Source: Atrichornis clamosus (lineage: Eukaryota > Chordata > Aves > Passeriformes > Menuridae). From it: DNA of 64,000 nucleotides. Position numbers and translations under genes: made by a program. Shown piece by piece: positions 37,758-50,686 of this stretch. Position 1 is the stretch's first letter. The number at the start of each line of letters is the position of its first letter. Below the pieces are notes generated by a model, which searched no databases, had not been told where the DNA came from, and worked only from the letters and a program-made list of their open reading frames with translations. The stretch is from positions 82,158 to 146,157 of the forward strand of contig WBMZ01003272.1 in assembly GCA_013400975.1 (NCBI GenBank), written 5' to 3'.

Positions 37758-37882
37758 TTCCCTGGAAGTGTTCCAGGCCAGGCTGGACTGGGCTTGCAGC
37801 AACCTGGTCTAGTGGAAGGTGTCCCTACCCATGGGATGAGCTCTAAGGTCCCTCCAACCCAACCCATTCCACAATTCTATAG
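37758..37882 (+). repeat. CR1 3' end, in NDUFA10 intron 9
   Basis: TTCCCTGGAAGTGTTCCAGG, CTTGCAGCAACCTGGTCTAG, TGTCCCTACCCATGGGATGA, then CATTCCACAATTCTATAG. Confidence 0.9.
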
Positions 37883-38533
37883 TAACAGAAATCCCACCAG
37901 GCAACCCCAAGAGCTCACTCACATCCCTGCAGCAGGAGGCAAGGCTGAGCTCCTGCCAGGTCACCACCAAGGAACAGATTTTTCCACTCCATGGAAATTA
38001 ATAAGATGGAGAATGAAGCCTTGGCCTGCTGCATTACACTGCACAGAACCCAAAAGTTGGCAGCGAGGAAGATTTCATGAAGGATGTGATAAAATCCACC
38101 TCGCAGAGCATGAAACTCCTGAAAGGAGCTGTACCCAAAGGTAGAGCCAGCTCAAAGGCATCAAACTGCTCAACTTTAAAAGAGCATTAGGAAAAGAGAG
38201 GAAAACAAGACCATCTCATCAGTTAAATTAAGAACCTGCCACAGAAGTGTCTGTCAAAACTATAAACATGATGAAAAGCCCTATAAAGTGGTAGAAGCTG
38301 TGGACTAGCAACAAGCAGCTCCAGCCAGTTGCTTGCTATACGCCGTGGCTCCTCCGGCTAATTCCACACCAGGCACGTGCAGGGAGAGCTCTGGAGAGTT
38401 CTAACAATCTGAGAAGGTTCTTTAGAGCCTGCCTTGTTTCCCAACCTTTCGGGAACAAAAAGAATCACCGTTTTTTGCCTTCTATTCCTGTGCTGCTTTG
38501 TTCTAATGGCTGGGCTTCACAGCTACAGGAGAT

Positions 38534-38543
38534 CTATAAATAG
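38534..38543. promoter_or_regulatory. Perfect MEF2 consensus in intron 9
   Basis: CTATAAATAG, a full match to YTAWWWWTAR on both strands, in a repeat-free segment (38340-38720). It also resembles a TATA box. Function unknown. Confidence 0.3.
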
Positions 38544-38900
38544 CCTGTTTTGAGCAGCACTGATCAAAGAGCACTTAAAAGCAGAGTCATTACTCTGCAA
38601 GCTCGGGCTCATTCATCAATATCCGAACCTCATCCTTCAATGGCTGTTTATAACAACCATAATAATAGCCCCTTCCATCACTGCTGTTAGCAGATGACTG
38701 CTTTTTACAGGAGAAATGCTCACTTCCAAAGGTTTGTCAGTGTTGTTGGCACACAGCTAAAATCTGTGAAAACCTAGGAACATGGAGCTTCTTATATGGA
38801 TTGGATTCTGGAAGGGTTTGGTTCCTACTGTTCTGTATTATTCCTCCTTTGGTTCCTCTCTACAACCACGCAAAAGATGGGAGTTGGTCTCTTCTCCCAA

Positions 38901-39151
38901 GTGACAAGAGGAAATCACCTTAAGTTGTGTCAGGGGAGCCTTAAATTGGATATTAGGGAAAAATTTCTTCATGGAAAGGGCCATCCACCCTTGGCACAGG
39001 CTGCCCTGGGCAGTGGTGGAGTCCCCATCCCTGGAGGGATTTAAAAACCACGTGGATGTGGCACTTGGGGACAGGGTTTGGTGGTGGCCTTGGCAGTGCC
39101 GAGTTTACAGCTGGACTCAATGATCTTCTCCAACCTCAATGATCCTGCGCT
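38901..39151 (+). repeat. CR1 3' end, older subfamily
   Basis: GTGACAAGAGGAAATCACCT, TTGGATATTAGGGAAAAATT, GCACAGGCTGCCCTGGGCAG, CCATCCCTGGAGGGATTTAA, GGACTCAATGATCTTCTCCA, then CAATGATCCTG. Confidence 0.93.
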
Positions 39152-41307
39152 CCAGAGGAACAGCTAAAGCAGGGAAGGGGGGTAACTCCCCCCCAAACAC
39201 ACATCCAAGGCGTGTGTGGTTTGGTTTCCAAACACCTGGCACAGAAGGATGTTTGTTACAGCCTCACGCCTGCCATTCTTCACTCAAAAAAGGCTCTTAA
39301 TGCTGTTAACATTCATCACAGCCCAAGAAACAAGAGCACTCAAAAGCTTTACTGAATGGAGGCTAAGCAGACTCCAGGTCACTGGAACTGTTCAATGAAT
39401 GCTGACCTGCCCTTCAATCATTCATTAAAAAAGACCCAAAAAATCCTTTGGAAAGAGAAGTGTCCAGGAGCAGGACCAGTTATCCACTACGGAGTGCAAA
39501 TCCATTGCAGGGAAAAGCCAAGGAACTGTATCCAAGCCAGTGAATTCCAAATCACACCTGCACAGTCAAAGACCTCAAACTGACGCTACTTCACAGACCC
39601 ATGGGCATGCTACCCCTCTATTAAATTATGTTTCAATTAATTTTAATTTAACAGAGGTCTACCCTGGGGATCACATTCCTCCAGGGTATGGGATTAAGAG
39701 GAGTTTGGGAAAGGGGGATGTGCTCCAACATACAGTGTTTCCTTTCACAGGGACGGACTATCAAGTTGAAAATGGATTATTTTAATGCCAGTGGGATTTG
39801 ATTGTCTTTTTGATTTACACAGATACCCAGTGCCTGGGACAGCAGGGTCCATCATCTGAAATAAAACAGACACAACCACCAAAACCAAGATTTGAGACAG
39901 TTCCAAGGTCTCTCAGGCTCCTTCTCCACCATATCTGGGATAGATATCCCTGCCAAGCATCCATGGTATTTTTCATGGGAAGCAGGGTGGAGAAGCTCCC
40001 TGTTTCTAACACAGAAGAGGGGCTGCTCTCACACTCTCTCCATATGGACTGGATTGGTGAGAGCAGAGGAGAAGTGGGAAGGTGGGAAGTAGATCCAGGT
40101 ACCCTTCAGGAATAACTCTGTCATTCCTAGGTTTTAGTTATTCCTCAGGTTCTTCTGGTTGTACCGATACCTAGCCAGGCAACATCCTGCTGCTTTAGAA
40201 AGGGCTAAAAATATTTTTGCAGAGATAAAACAGATGAAAACCCTTAAATGGAACCTTTTCTAATTTATTGTATGTCTGTTTTCATTCCTTCCTGGATTCA
40301 AAAAGCAGACAGGGCTGGGCATTACAGCTGTCAAACACCTCCTTTAAAACAGAATTAGGAAAGGAGATCTTGATCCTAAAAAGAATGAAAACTTCATCAA
40401 GCCAAGAAAAAAAAATGGCAGGAGAGAGAAAACAGAAGGTTGTATCAAAGACAGCAGCTATGGCAACGATCACAAACACAGAGAATAAAGATATCCTAAG
40501 CTCCCTGCTTTTGCAAAGGCAAGAGGTAGTTGATCCTGTTGTTGATCCAGACTCTGGCTTCCTAAAAGCTCAAGTATTCCTTCTGTAGCTCTTTTAGGAG
40601 ATTTTTATGTGAGGACATGGGAGAGGTAAGGGACTTGCTAACCCTTTGTTTGCCAGTAGCCACCTTCAGCCCTCACAGCTGCCAAGAAGTGTCAGGGCTG
40701 CACTTGGGCCACCTCAGACCTGGAGAAAGTCTTCCCTTGAAGTTTTCCCTTTTGGGCTGGTTGTGATTTCCCATTATATAAAGACAGGCTTTAATAACAC
40801 TCTTAGTTTTGGGTTGTGAGACAGAGTTGACTCATGCTGCAGGCTCACCTTCCCATCACTCCAAAGCTGCTTCCCTGCAACCACCTAAATAACTGGAGGC
40901 ATGACAGACACTGCACACTGGAGGATTTCCCTTCCTAAGGCTGCATCCTTATGAAAAATAATAATAAAAAGCCTGGGAAAAGAGTGTGGGATTCTCTTCC
41001 CCTCCAACCTGTTGCCTCTTCTCCACTTGCTGCTACACAACACTGCAGGGCACTGCCAGCCACACATTCCCAAGCCCCAGGCAAAAGCGGGGAGAATGAG
41101 GAGCAGGATACAAAGATGAAGTTTGGCAAGGCAGCTGAGCTGTGCAGCTGCTGTGGAAGGAGCTGGATTGCACCTCACAGCAGTAGCCAGGTCTTTGATC
41201 AGCTCAAGCTTTCCCTGCCTCATGCTCAGCATCCCTGTATTCCAAAAGCAGTCTTCCCAGCAAGTAAAATGGGGGAAAATGAGAGCCTTCTCTTACCTTT
41301 CCATGGC

Positions 41308-41572
41308 ATAGGACAAGGAGGAATCACCTCAAATGGAGGGCAGGGTTAGATGGGATATTGGGAAGAAGTTCTTCCCTGTGAGGGTGGTGAGGCCCTGGCA
41401 CAGGGTGCCCAGAGAAGCTGTGGTTGCCCCATCCCTGGAAGTGTCCAAGGCCGGGTTGGACGGGGCTTGGAGCAACCTGGTCTAGTGGAAAGTGTCCCTG
41501 CCCACAGCAGGGGGGTGGAACTGGGTGAGCTTTAAGGTCCCATCCAACCCAAACCATCCTGGGATTCTGTGA
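41308..41572 (+). repeat. CR1 3' end, in intron 9
   Basis: ATAGGACAAGGAGGAATCAC, GATGGGATATTGGGAAGAAG through AAGGTCCCATCCAACCCAAA to CCTGGGATTCTGTGA. Among the better-preserved copies. Confidence 0.94.
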
Positions 41573-44500
41573 ATTCCTGCAAACAGCTGCCCTTTTATGT
41601 ACACAGCAAAGCACATGCACGTCAAAGAAGCTGTTTTTCCCCACTCCAGGAGATGCAGCAGGAGTGTGAAGTACATCAGCACATTATTTAAGTACACTGA
41701 TTCCATTAAACAGAACCATTTGTTTTCATCTTCACTGCAAACACATCTGCCTAAGTGCTCCAGCTTCGCAGGGCGCACATGGAGTTTGGAGCATTATCCG
41801 TGGGGATTGTGTGCAGTTGGAAGAAAAGCAGAGAGATACAGCAGTTGTTAAGGACAAAAAAAAAAAAGGGTAGTCAAGCCTTTACTAGTCTGACAGTTCC
41901 TAAAATAATGCTGCTTCACTGAAGAATGAGCATGCTTATCTCTGATCTACAGAACCTGACTGAAAGGTTACTTCTCCCTTGCCAGAAAAGCATCCTTAGA
42001 AGTTTAAGAATGCCTGAGCAGAACTGCTGGACCCTGCCAGAGGACTTTACGGTATAAGAAGTCTGCAGAAAGCCACCTCCTCACGCATGAAAAGAACCCT
42101 TACAGAAGAAATTTAGAGGATATACATAAAAAAAAAGCGAGTTTCCAGTATTCAAGCTGTACGTGGCCACCTCATTATCTTGTGGAAAAGCTCACATACT
42201 AAAATCTTGAACTCTGAAGAGTGTTCCCTCCTCCTTCTCCTTTCTTGGTTGCTTCTAATGAATATTTTGAACAAAACCCAGCTTCTGCCTGGAATTTGTA
42301 AATCCCTGAAAACCACCATTATTAGGCAGCATGAATTGTGTGCACGCAGCTCTGAAAAGCACAGCAGTTTGCTGCCTATTGGAGAGATCAAGGATTCAGG
42401 AGTAGTTACAGGGAAAAAAATCCCCTACGCAAATCATTGTATTTATGTGGTAAACATCATTACACTGACTTTAAAAGCACGTATTTCCCACAAGGAAAAG
42501 TTAAAGTTCTCTAATTATGCCATAATTAAGTCTTCACTTACAAGTCACATGAGCCTGAAACCTTTATCTTCAAATGCAAAAGTGGCAGCACAGCTGTGAC
42601 CATCCCTGCACAGACATGGGCAAGGCAAGGGCTTATGATTCCCTGTTTACAGACCCAAAAATGTGGATGTCTGGAAGCTCATCTGCTGTTTCTGCCTGTG
42701 CTGCTTGGCCTCTTGCTGTATCACCTCTGCACAGGAGCCTTGCCTGAGAAAAAATTCAGACCTTCATTTGCTAAACAAAGTGGGAAGGAAAAAAAAAAAA
42801 ACAACCCCCAGATCTTCAAAGTTTCAACACGAAGAATGTAATCCTCAGAACATAAAACAGCAGGTGGGGCTGGCTTTGTGCTTCCCCTTCCAGAACTTAT
42901 GGGAAAACAGGAAAACTCAGCATCTTTTGCATTGTGCACCATCCCTATGCACCCCCCACACCATCCCTGAAGGATTACAAGTATCTAAGCATTCTGAAGA
43001 GAGAAAAAGAGTATTAGTGTAGCCTAAATTTAACAGAATACTTCCTGAAACGTGCAACTCCTCCTTATTCCAAGGGACATTATCACTTTCCACAGCACTT
43101 TCCTGAATCAGGGCCTACAAACATGCCTGCAGAAGGGAGATTATATTTTGGCAATGGTTTTTTTGCTCAGCTTCAGCTGTCAACTAACTGGCATGGAACA
43201 GAGCAATCCAAGAGCACAGCTTTCCTTCCCAGGTATCCATATTCCTACTCCTAAGCATCCCTTTGCTACATCTGCAAGGCAAGTCACAATTTTTCCTGGC
43301 AGCCAGTTATTTGATGAGCCAGGGACATTCTCAGTTTCTTGCCAGCACAAAGAGGGATGTGCTGTTGTACAGCCAGAGGAAAAAAGGCTTTCAGAAGTAT
43401 TACCCCTGGTTCTCAGCACACAGCACCGAGGTCACATCTAGCTGTGTGTCAGGCAGCCTCAGTAATTCCCAGCTCCACTGCAAAGGGACATCTCAACCCA
43501 AAAAAACCCCTATCATCTTCGGGAAGAAAGGCACTGGCAGTGCAGATGGATGTTGTGTGTTAGAGACAAGTCATGCAGCAGATCCTGCTCAAATCTGTGC
43601 TGCACAGGCGTCTCTTGGAGGGAAGGGCTCCAAAAATCCTTAGCCTGAGCTTGAAGTTTTGGATTTAAAAAATGTGACAGCAAGGAGGATGAAATTCTGA
43701 GAACAATTTCTCTGCTGGACCAGGGAGTTTTCATATCCATTAGACAACCTCAGATGCTTTCTGCTGCTTTAACCTTTAGCTTTAGCCCCTTTTACAAGCT
43801 GGAAAGGTCACATCTCAAATGAGGCAGAACAGTGTGAACCCAGGAGCATCTCCACTACACAGTTAGCCGAGGAGGAACAAATTATGTGGAATATTCTGAC
43901 TATTCCAGAGGAAAACACTGGTAGTTCAGTTTCCAAAGAAGTCCATAAATCTGTATCTCACATTTTAATTTCTGTAAGAGACAGTACACTAACAGGAAGA
44001 GAAAAGTAGTGTTTTGATTATGCAAATCATGATTTCTAACAATTTATGTAGTATATTCCTCCCTTTGTCTTCAACAATTGCTTGGAAAATAAGAAGATGC
44101 AGTGAAAGAGAAGATTTCAACCCAACTGGAAAATAGGCAGTCACCTGTAACTTCAGCTTGGCCACTCAGTATTAATTACCATCAGTTCCACAACTTCTCT
44201 AATGAACATTTTCAATACCTGGGCCTTAGGAAAAGCCCATGTGGTGGGAGAGGACCCCATGCCAGGGAAGCAACAATGAGCACCAGGGCAAAGCTCTCAG
44301 TGGATTGGAAGCCGTTGCCTCCAGAACCAGCAAGGCGAGAGCTAATTAAAACCCTGTGTGGGAGCCTGCATGAGGTGTACGAGAGTGCTGGGCACAACAG
44401 GCTTTGGATCTGTGCCCACGTGCAGAAACACACTATTTAAAGCAACAACACTTTGGAGAAGCAAGGCAACATTCATTCCTCCTCAGAAAAAAACACCCCC

Positions 44501-44874
44501 TCCCTCAGCATTTTATAAGAAGTCGCCATGGGTTTCCAATTTTCTTGTTTGACTTAAGGGATTATTTTAGATTTCAGAGGTCAGAGACTCATCAGGGCAC
44601 AAGAAACAAAAACAAATGAAAACCATTTATCCTTTAGTCCACATCTAAAGATCAAAAAAAAAAAAAAAAGAAAGAAAATCAGCTTATGAAACAAACCATT
44701 TGCTTCGTTATTCCTCTTGTGGGGAAGCTAGACTTCAAAATAGGTAGGGATTTGGGCAAAACCTGGAACTTACTCATGGAAGTGGGCACCGTGGTGCAGG
44801 AGATGGCAGGCAGGCTGTGCACAGGAGCGAGGAACACCCTGACCATCAGGCAGGACGTCCCCAGCACCACTCAC

Positions 44875-44983
44875 CGATCGATACTCGTAGTAGAGCCTGT
44901 CGTACTCCGTGCCTCCGATGGTGATCTCCGGGATAAAGCGCGGGATGGTCACGGGATCCAGCACTCCATCCTTGTCCTGAACA
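44875..44983 (-). CDS. NDUFA10: NDUFA10 exon 9
   Basis: A 109-nt exon: one base finishing Tyr, then 36 codons, VQDKDGVLDP to YYEYRS. VQDK, IP-F-PE(I/V)TIG and the following aromatic/basic stretch agree with human VQDKFEVLN...TIGAHQTDR. The acceptor is CCCCATCAG above 44983 and the donor is GTGAGT from 44874 downward, phase 0. A CR1 copy (45070-45250) lies about 90 nt upstream of the acceptor in intron 8. Confidence 0.95.
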
Positions 44984-45069
44984 CTGATGGGGAACAGGAA
45001 AAGGAGCACTGAGTTCACATCCTGCCCCAAAAACAGCAACATCAATGCTGAGTTGGACCAAATGTTGTG

Positions 45070-45250
45070 GTCCAGACGAGCGGTGGCTGCTCCATCCCTG
45101 GAAATGTTCCAGGCCAGGTTGGATGGAGCTTGCAGCAACCTGGCCTAGTAGAAGGTGGCCCTGCCCATGACAGGGAGGTGAAACTGGTTGAGCTTTAAGT
45201 ACCCTTCCAACCCAAACCATTCGGTGATTCATAATCATAATTCTATGATT
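45070..45250 (+). repeat. CR1 3' end, in intron 8 near exon 9
   Basis: CATCCCTGGAAATGTTCCAG, GGATGGAGCTTGCAGCAACC, CCTTCCAACCCAAACCATTC, then GGTGATTCATAATCATAATT and CTATGATT terminal repeats. Confidence 0.92.
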
Positions 45251-47645
45251 AAAGAACTACTTTTCTGTTAAATAAAACTTCCAAAGGTTTGGGCTATTTT
45301 CCAGGTTTTTTTCCAAACATCTATCCTTTTCCTCACACATCTACAGTGTTTTTCTCCTTATCCTTGCCTCCAGTTTGCTCCTGCTCCAACTTCCTGCTTC
45401 TCCATTCCCTCCTCCAGGTTTTTCCTCCTTAGAGATGCTCCATCATTCCTGAGAGCCTCCTCCATGAGTCCCCTCGGGCTTTTTTGCTTTCTATAAAAGC
45501 AATGTAAAAACCAGTGGTTTTATTGAATCCCACACACTACCTTGCTGAATTCCCATCCTAATGGATTGGTACTGAAGCAGTGAGAGGGTCTGGAAGCAGG
45601 CAGTGCCTCCAGCATCCTGCCTGCTAATAACTGGAGGAAGCTTGCTGCAGCAGCTCCAGTGACAGATACCAGGATCCACCAACAATCCACACAGCACAGC
45701 ACCAGCACTTTCAAACATCCCAAATTTAAAATGCCTGAGAAACTGCTAGAAAGCCTCCTGCTGCCTATGGTTATACACAGGCCAACAGTGCCACCTGGAC
45801 ATGTTCGGGAAAATCACATCCATTTCCAGTCAGCACTGACCAAATCCTAAATGCAACGTGAGAAACTCTGCAAATCGTGTTGCTTTCAGTGAATTATATT
45901 TGGTTACAAATATTGACATGCACATCAAGCACATGCCCTGAGCAAAGTAAAGTTCATCATCTTTAAGCAGTTTTTTTTCCCCCCTGAATCACAAAGTTTG
46001 GGACCTTAGCTCCCAGCACTGAATTTTCAACAAGTAAACTGGTTTGCTAACGTACCCTGATATTCACACTGCACTTTATCCTACTACAGACAAATTTGTA
46101 AGGAAATACAATAATCCAGTAAAAGTTGAGATGGAAGAAGGCGAGGATAAATGCCCTTTTACAAGACCAAGATCAACACCAAAGATGCTTCCTATGAACT
46201 GCAACATTATTTATCTTCACCTACATTAAATGTGTATCTCACATGCTGGAAGCCACAAATAATTACTCCAAGCACACAAAAAGCTTAACTTCACACACAG
46301 AAACCAAGTTTTGTAGTCATCCAGTCTACAGTCAATCCATTCCTTCCTGAACCTGAGCCAAATGGCAATTTGTAGAGGACAAGTCCCAGGAACAATTAAT
46401 TTTAGTTAACAGCCAAATGACAAACCTGCTGCTCCTAAAACTTCTTTACTCTCACAGCCACTGCACAAGAGAAGACTGCAAAGCTCCTGATGTCTTCTCC
46501 AGGTTCTCTATACTTTCAGAAATAACTTGCAATACGAAATAAAAGCACACCCAAAGACACCTGCCACAACAATGTCCAACCACAAAACCACAGTCACTTG
46601 CCAGGACTAATTCCCTGCTCAGCAGGAAGCATTTAAAGGCACCTTTCATGTTTCCTTAGTTTTCTCTCTTTCCCCCAGCAGAAAATTATCACTATTTATT
46701 CTTTTCTGACACTTCACCAGACTTTCTTGAAGGAGCTCTCATCATGCAGCACCTTTACCTACCAGATTATGTCATATTCCAAAAGAAACTGAGAGCATGT
46801 GACCGTGTGGTCCCAATACTTCAGGACATTAGATTTTAGCTCACATAACCCTATTAACCAGGGTTCTTCCCACTGCTCCACAGGAATCCCACCTGGAAGT
46901 ACCCTACAGCAATGGATGGCTCATCTCTTCTCCAGAAGCACCAATTACACACCTAATTCACACACTCTGTCCAACGTGCACAAGCAGGGACTGAGGAATC
47001 AGGATTGGCACATTCCTCATTCTTTTCAGAGGATGAATTCCTGCTTCCCTCACAGACAGCTTACAGCAGGACACTCTTCAGGGAGCCTGTAACAGCCTGA
47101 GGACACACAAGTAACTTAGATTTGCCACCTATGTGCAAAACACAGTCCCACAACGAACACCAGGGTCTGATGAGCTTTGCCAAAGGTGCAGGGTAGGGTA
47201 AGGGAAGGAGATTGGTTAGAAAAACATAAATAAAGCAGGCAACCCAAAAAACCCCCCCTGAGTTTGCATAGCCTGGGCCATGATATGTTAACACCTCATG
47301 CTGGCACAGTCACAAAAACAAAAGTGACAACAGAGACCTACACAAAACCATAGCAAGTTAAATTCTGTGTTTATACACAAAAGTCATTTTCCTCTTTCTG
47401 CCAAAGGGGTTCAGATTCCAGTTCAGTACGGCCAGGCAGAAGAGGTATGGCACGGCCAAGGTGAGGCATGGCCACTCCCTTGGTGAGCAAACATTCACCA
47501 TCAACGCCAAGAATTTAAGAAAAAAAAAAAGTTTTCCAAGAAAAGAAGGGCTGCAAGAAAAGGGAAGAAGGTACAACAGCTCTTCAAATCTATAAAAGCT
47601 GCCGCAAAGAAGAAATTACAAAAGTGTTTCAACTGAAGCAAGATG

Positions 47646-47764
47646 AGTTGGACAGGGCTTGGAGCAACCTGGTCCAGAGGAAGTTGTCCCTGCCCATGGC
47701 AGGAGGTGGAATAAAATGAGCTTTAAGGCCCCTTCCAACCCAAACCATTTTGAGATTCTGTGAT
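47646..47764 (+). repeat. CR1 3' end, short, in intron 8
   Basis: AGTTGGACAGGGCTTGGAGC, CAACCTGGTCCAGAGGAAGT, CCTTCCAACCCAAACCATTT, TGAGATTCTGTGA. Confidence 0.92.
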
Positions 47765-48657
47765 TTTATGCTGAAGAGAGAACCAAGGAGATAAAAGAAA
47801 TAGTTCTTAACAGTGTCAAAGTTTTACAATTCATAGTTTATGAGATTTTTGGATCTCCATGACAAAAGGTTCAAAACCAAGTCCTGTCCAATCAAGCACC
47901 TCTAGTCCTGCTGCTTGGCACCAGACAAGACAGACATTGAAACATGGGCACTTCTTCCCATTGCTAGGCAAAATGAAACAGAGCTGAAGGGTCTCCCTCC
48001 CTCAATCCCAGGTTCTGCTCTCCCAAATTCTGAGGGAGCTGTAGGGACAGATCAGATTTAGCTGTGGACTTGTCTGATGCAACAAGTGCAGTAAGATCCC
48101 CCCACCAGCTGTAAAGTAACACAGGAAACGTTACACAGCCTACAGCTCTTCATCCCAAACATGATGTATTTGGCAGCGTGTGTGGACTGACAAATTTTAC
48201 TGGGAAGGGCTTGGCACTTGGAGAGGAAGGAAAGATGTGAAGAGCATCCTCTGGAAGATCCCTCCAGCTTCCAGACACAAATACAGCCATTTTTAACCTT
48301 TTACCAAGATCCCACAACCACACTATTAGGGCAAGGGAGAGCACTTAAGGGCAAGGCAGGGAGATAAAAGGGATCATTATGCAACTGATTCCCCATGGGT
48401 GTGGCTCACCGGTTTGATTAGCTGGCTTATTTGCATTAATTACTCAGAGGCCCTGCTGGGGTTTCTGTGCATTAGACCCTATATACGTGCAATGAAGTCC
48501 TCCTCACCCCTGCCCCTCAATCCCACATCCCCCAGACATGCTGGTACAAGCTGAAGGTGGATTAGAAAATGAGGGCTGACACAGTCCAAGTCATCCCCAA
48601 AAGCTGGGAGGTCAGCAAAGGAAGCAACTGCAGATGGAAAAATCAAATAGGGCAGAA

Positions 48658-48749
48658 TTTGGATCGGGTATTAGGGAAAATTTCCTCACTGGAAAGGTGG
48701 TCAGGTATTGGAACAGGCTGAGAGGGCTTTTCCAACCTAAATGATCCTA
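48658..48749 (+). repeat. CR1 remnant with large internal deletion
   Basis: TTTGGATCGGGTATTAGGGA, AAATTTCCTCACTGGAAAGG, TGGTCAGGTATTGGAACAGG, then directly GGGCTTTTCCAACCTAAATG. The middle 100-plus bases of the 3' UTR are missing. Confidence 0.88.
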
Positions 48750-49268
48750 AACACCTGCTGGAGCCTCCCAGGAACACCCACGAGAGGGCAGCATGTGCCA
48801 GCACACCAAGAGGCACCAGGAACTTGTGGAAAAACCGCTTTCCAAAGGAAAAATTAACACGGGCACGGAACACCTGCAAATCTGCAGAGGGCTGGGGACC
48901 ACAAGCTCTTTGCTACTTGGGCACTGAAAAACGTGAGGAAAGCATCAGCTTTCAGGTTCATGGACTAGCACCTGAGCTGGGCACCGGCTGTTCTGGGATG
49001 CAATTCCAACACGGAAGGCCTGCAGCAGGCTACCTACATGTCTGTCCTGCACTCCTGGAGTTCACATGGGAAAGGATTATGTCCAAACACACCCATTTTA
49101 ACAAAGAGGCTCTTCCCAGGCTGCCCAACACACTGCCCAGCATTTCCTCACTCAGCTGAGGGAGGCACGAGCACAAAACTGGCACAGAACCTGTTGTCAC
49201 ACCTTTATCAGTGCCCTGATAGCCCAGCACCAACAACAATTCAGATGCAAACACCAGGAAATGGACAC

Positions 49269-49300
49269 AGTGATCCTTGTGGGTTTTATGATTCTGTGGT
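49269..49300 (+). repeat. Possible CR1 terminal scrap
   Basis: AGTGATCCTTGTGGGTTTTA then TGATTCTGTGGT. Looks like a CR1 terminus with an internal deletion, but short. Confidence 0.45.
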
Positions 49301-50600
49301 TTAAATGAGAAGTTTCTTGCATCGTAAAAATCTTCAAACAGCCAGATGTTGCCAAAGGAAGAAATAATTTCATATTATCTACAATGACAAGAGCCCTGTG
49401 CAGGAGACTCTCTCCAGGGCTCAGTGAAAAATTGAGTCCTTAAAGCAATTTATTCCCTTCTACAGCTGCAAAGTAGAATTTTCATAGAGGATTTTAACAC
49501 ACTGCTCTAATTGTATGGTTTCCTTCAACTCCCTCCCACACACCACAATTAATAATCCTTTCTTAATACCTGCACTAGTGTGGAGCTACAGGAAAACAAG
49601 CAACTTATTTCCTCTTTCAAAGGAAATCTGATTGTGATAACTTTGCAGGGTCAAAGTCAACAGATGTTATTTTCCAATTACTACACAAAAACCTCATCTT
49701 TGATATTTAAAATGCACCCAAATCCTGACTTGCTCCTCTCAGACACCACCCAACATTGCTCTTCTGCAATCCATCTTCACTCCTTGATAGAAAAACCACA
49801 GAAAAGGAATATTATCTCTAATTTTAGGAAGTATTTGAAGCAACAGTACAGAGAAGTAAAAAGCAAGGAATATCAGAAGTCAGCAAAAAAAGCTTTAACT
49901 TACTGCTCCAATGGCTGTCACAATAAAGACAGAAATGTAGGGGCAGATACTCAATTTTTTTAAATCTCTGTGTTTCTATTGACTCATGAGATAACCACAA
50001 ATTTATGAAAATAATATAACTCTTAAATTTTGTTTTAAAGATGTAGCTATACTGAAATTTCTACCTGCACATTCAGTCTAAAGACAAAGTTGCAGCAAAA
50101 TGGGAAGCCTGTCACACTTCAGTGCACAGTATTAATAGTCTTACAAGTGCAGATATATTCTTTATATACATCTTTACATATAAAATATACATAAAGCATA
50201 TTTATATAGAGCTACCTCTCTTTTCAGCATTGCTCTGGGGTCATAGAGAGCCCCACTAGCAGCACTCCTCAGCTACCAAATAAACTGACAAATAAACAGG
50301 GAGCACTTGCAAAGAATTATGAAAATCAAATTAAATTCTATTCCAGCAAGGCACTTTCCACGGTCTGAGTCAGATCTCTTCACACCCAACTAAGCAGACA
50401 AGGATCTCTAACAAAACCACCCTTAAACTTGTCTGGAGTCTCCTGTCTGATCAATTAGCAGCAAAATGCCACAACATCTTACAGTGCCAAGCACCAATAT
50501 TATAAAATATAAACCCACCTTTAAAAACTCAGGGCTTTGACCATTTCCCCTGAGATTTGAGGCTAAGAATTGCTCAGTGGCAGGATGACATCATACTTAC

Positions 50601-50686
50601 TAAAGCCTCAAGTGATGCAAAGAAACATCATCTTGCTCCAGCCACGGCCCCTTGTCAAACTTCAGGAACTCGATGTCTTCAATTAC
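50601..50686 (-). CDS. NDUFA10: NDUFA10 exon 8
   Basis: An 86-nt exon: 28 codons, [10 protein letters not shown] to SLHHLRL, plus TA, the first two bases of a Tyr codon completed by exon 9. EDIE(F/Y)[11 protein letters not shown] and HLRL match human closely. The acceptor is GATTCCAG above 50686 and the donor is GTAAGT from 50600 downward. Human has Leu where the split codon here gives Tyr. Confidence 0.95.

Larger units (their letters stand above)
35437..44874 (-). other. NDUFA10: NDUFA10 intron 9 (9.4 kb)
   Basis: The largest intron. It holds three CR1 copies, all in plus orientation (antisense to the gene): 37758-37882, 38901-39151 and 41308-41572. Between 38340 and 38720 lies a repeat-free stretch with a perfect MEF2 consensus. 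There are several A-rich runs (36220, 41858, 42789 and 44655 regions). No additional exon was recognised. Confidence 0.85.
44984..50600 (-). other. NDUFA10: NDUFA10 intron 8 (5.6 kb)
   Basis: Contains CR1 pieces at 45070-45250, 47646-47764, 48658-48749 and 49269-49300, all plus orientation. An AT-rich segment near 50150-50215 is dominated by TATA-like steps. No coding exon was recognised. Confidence 0.85.
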
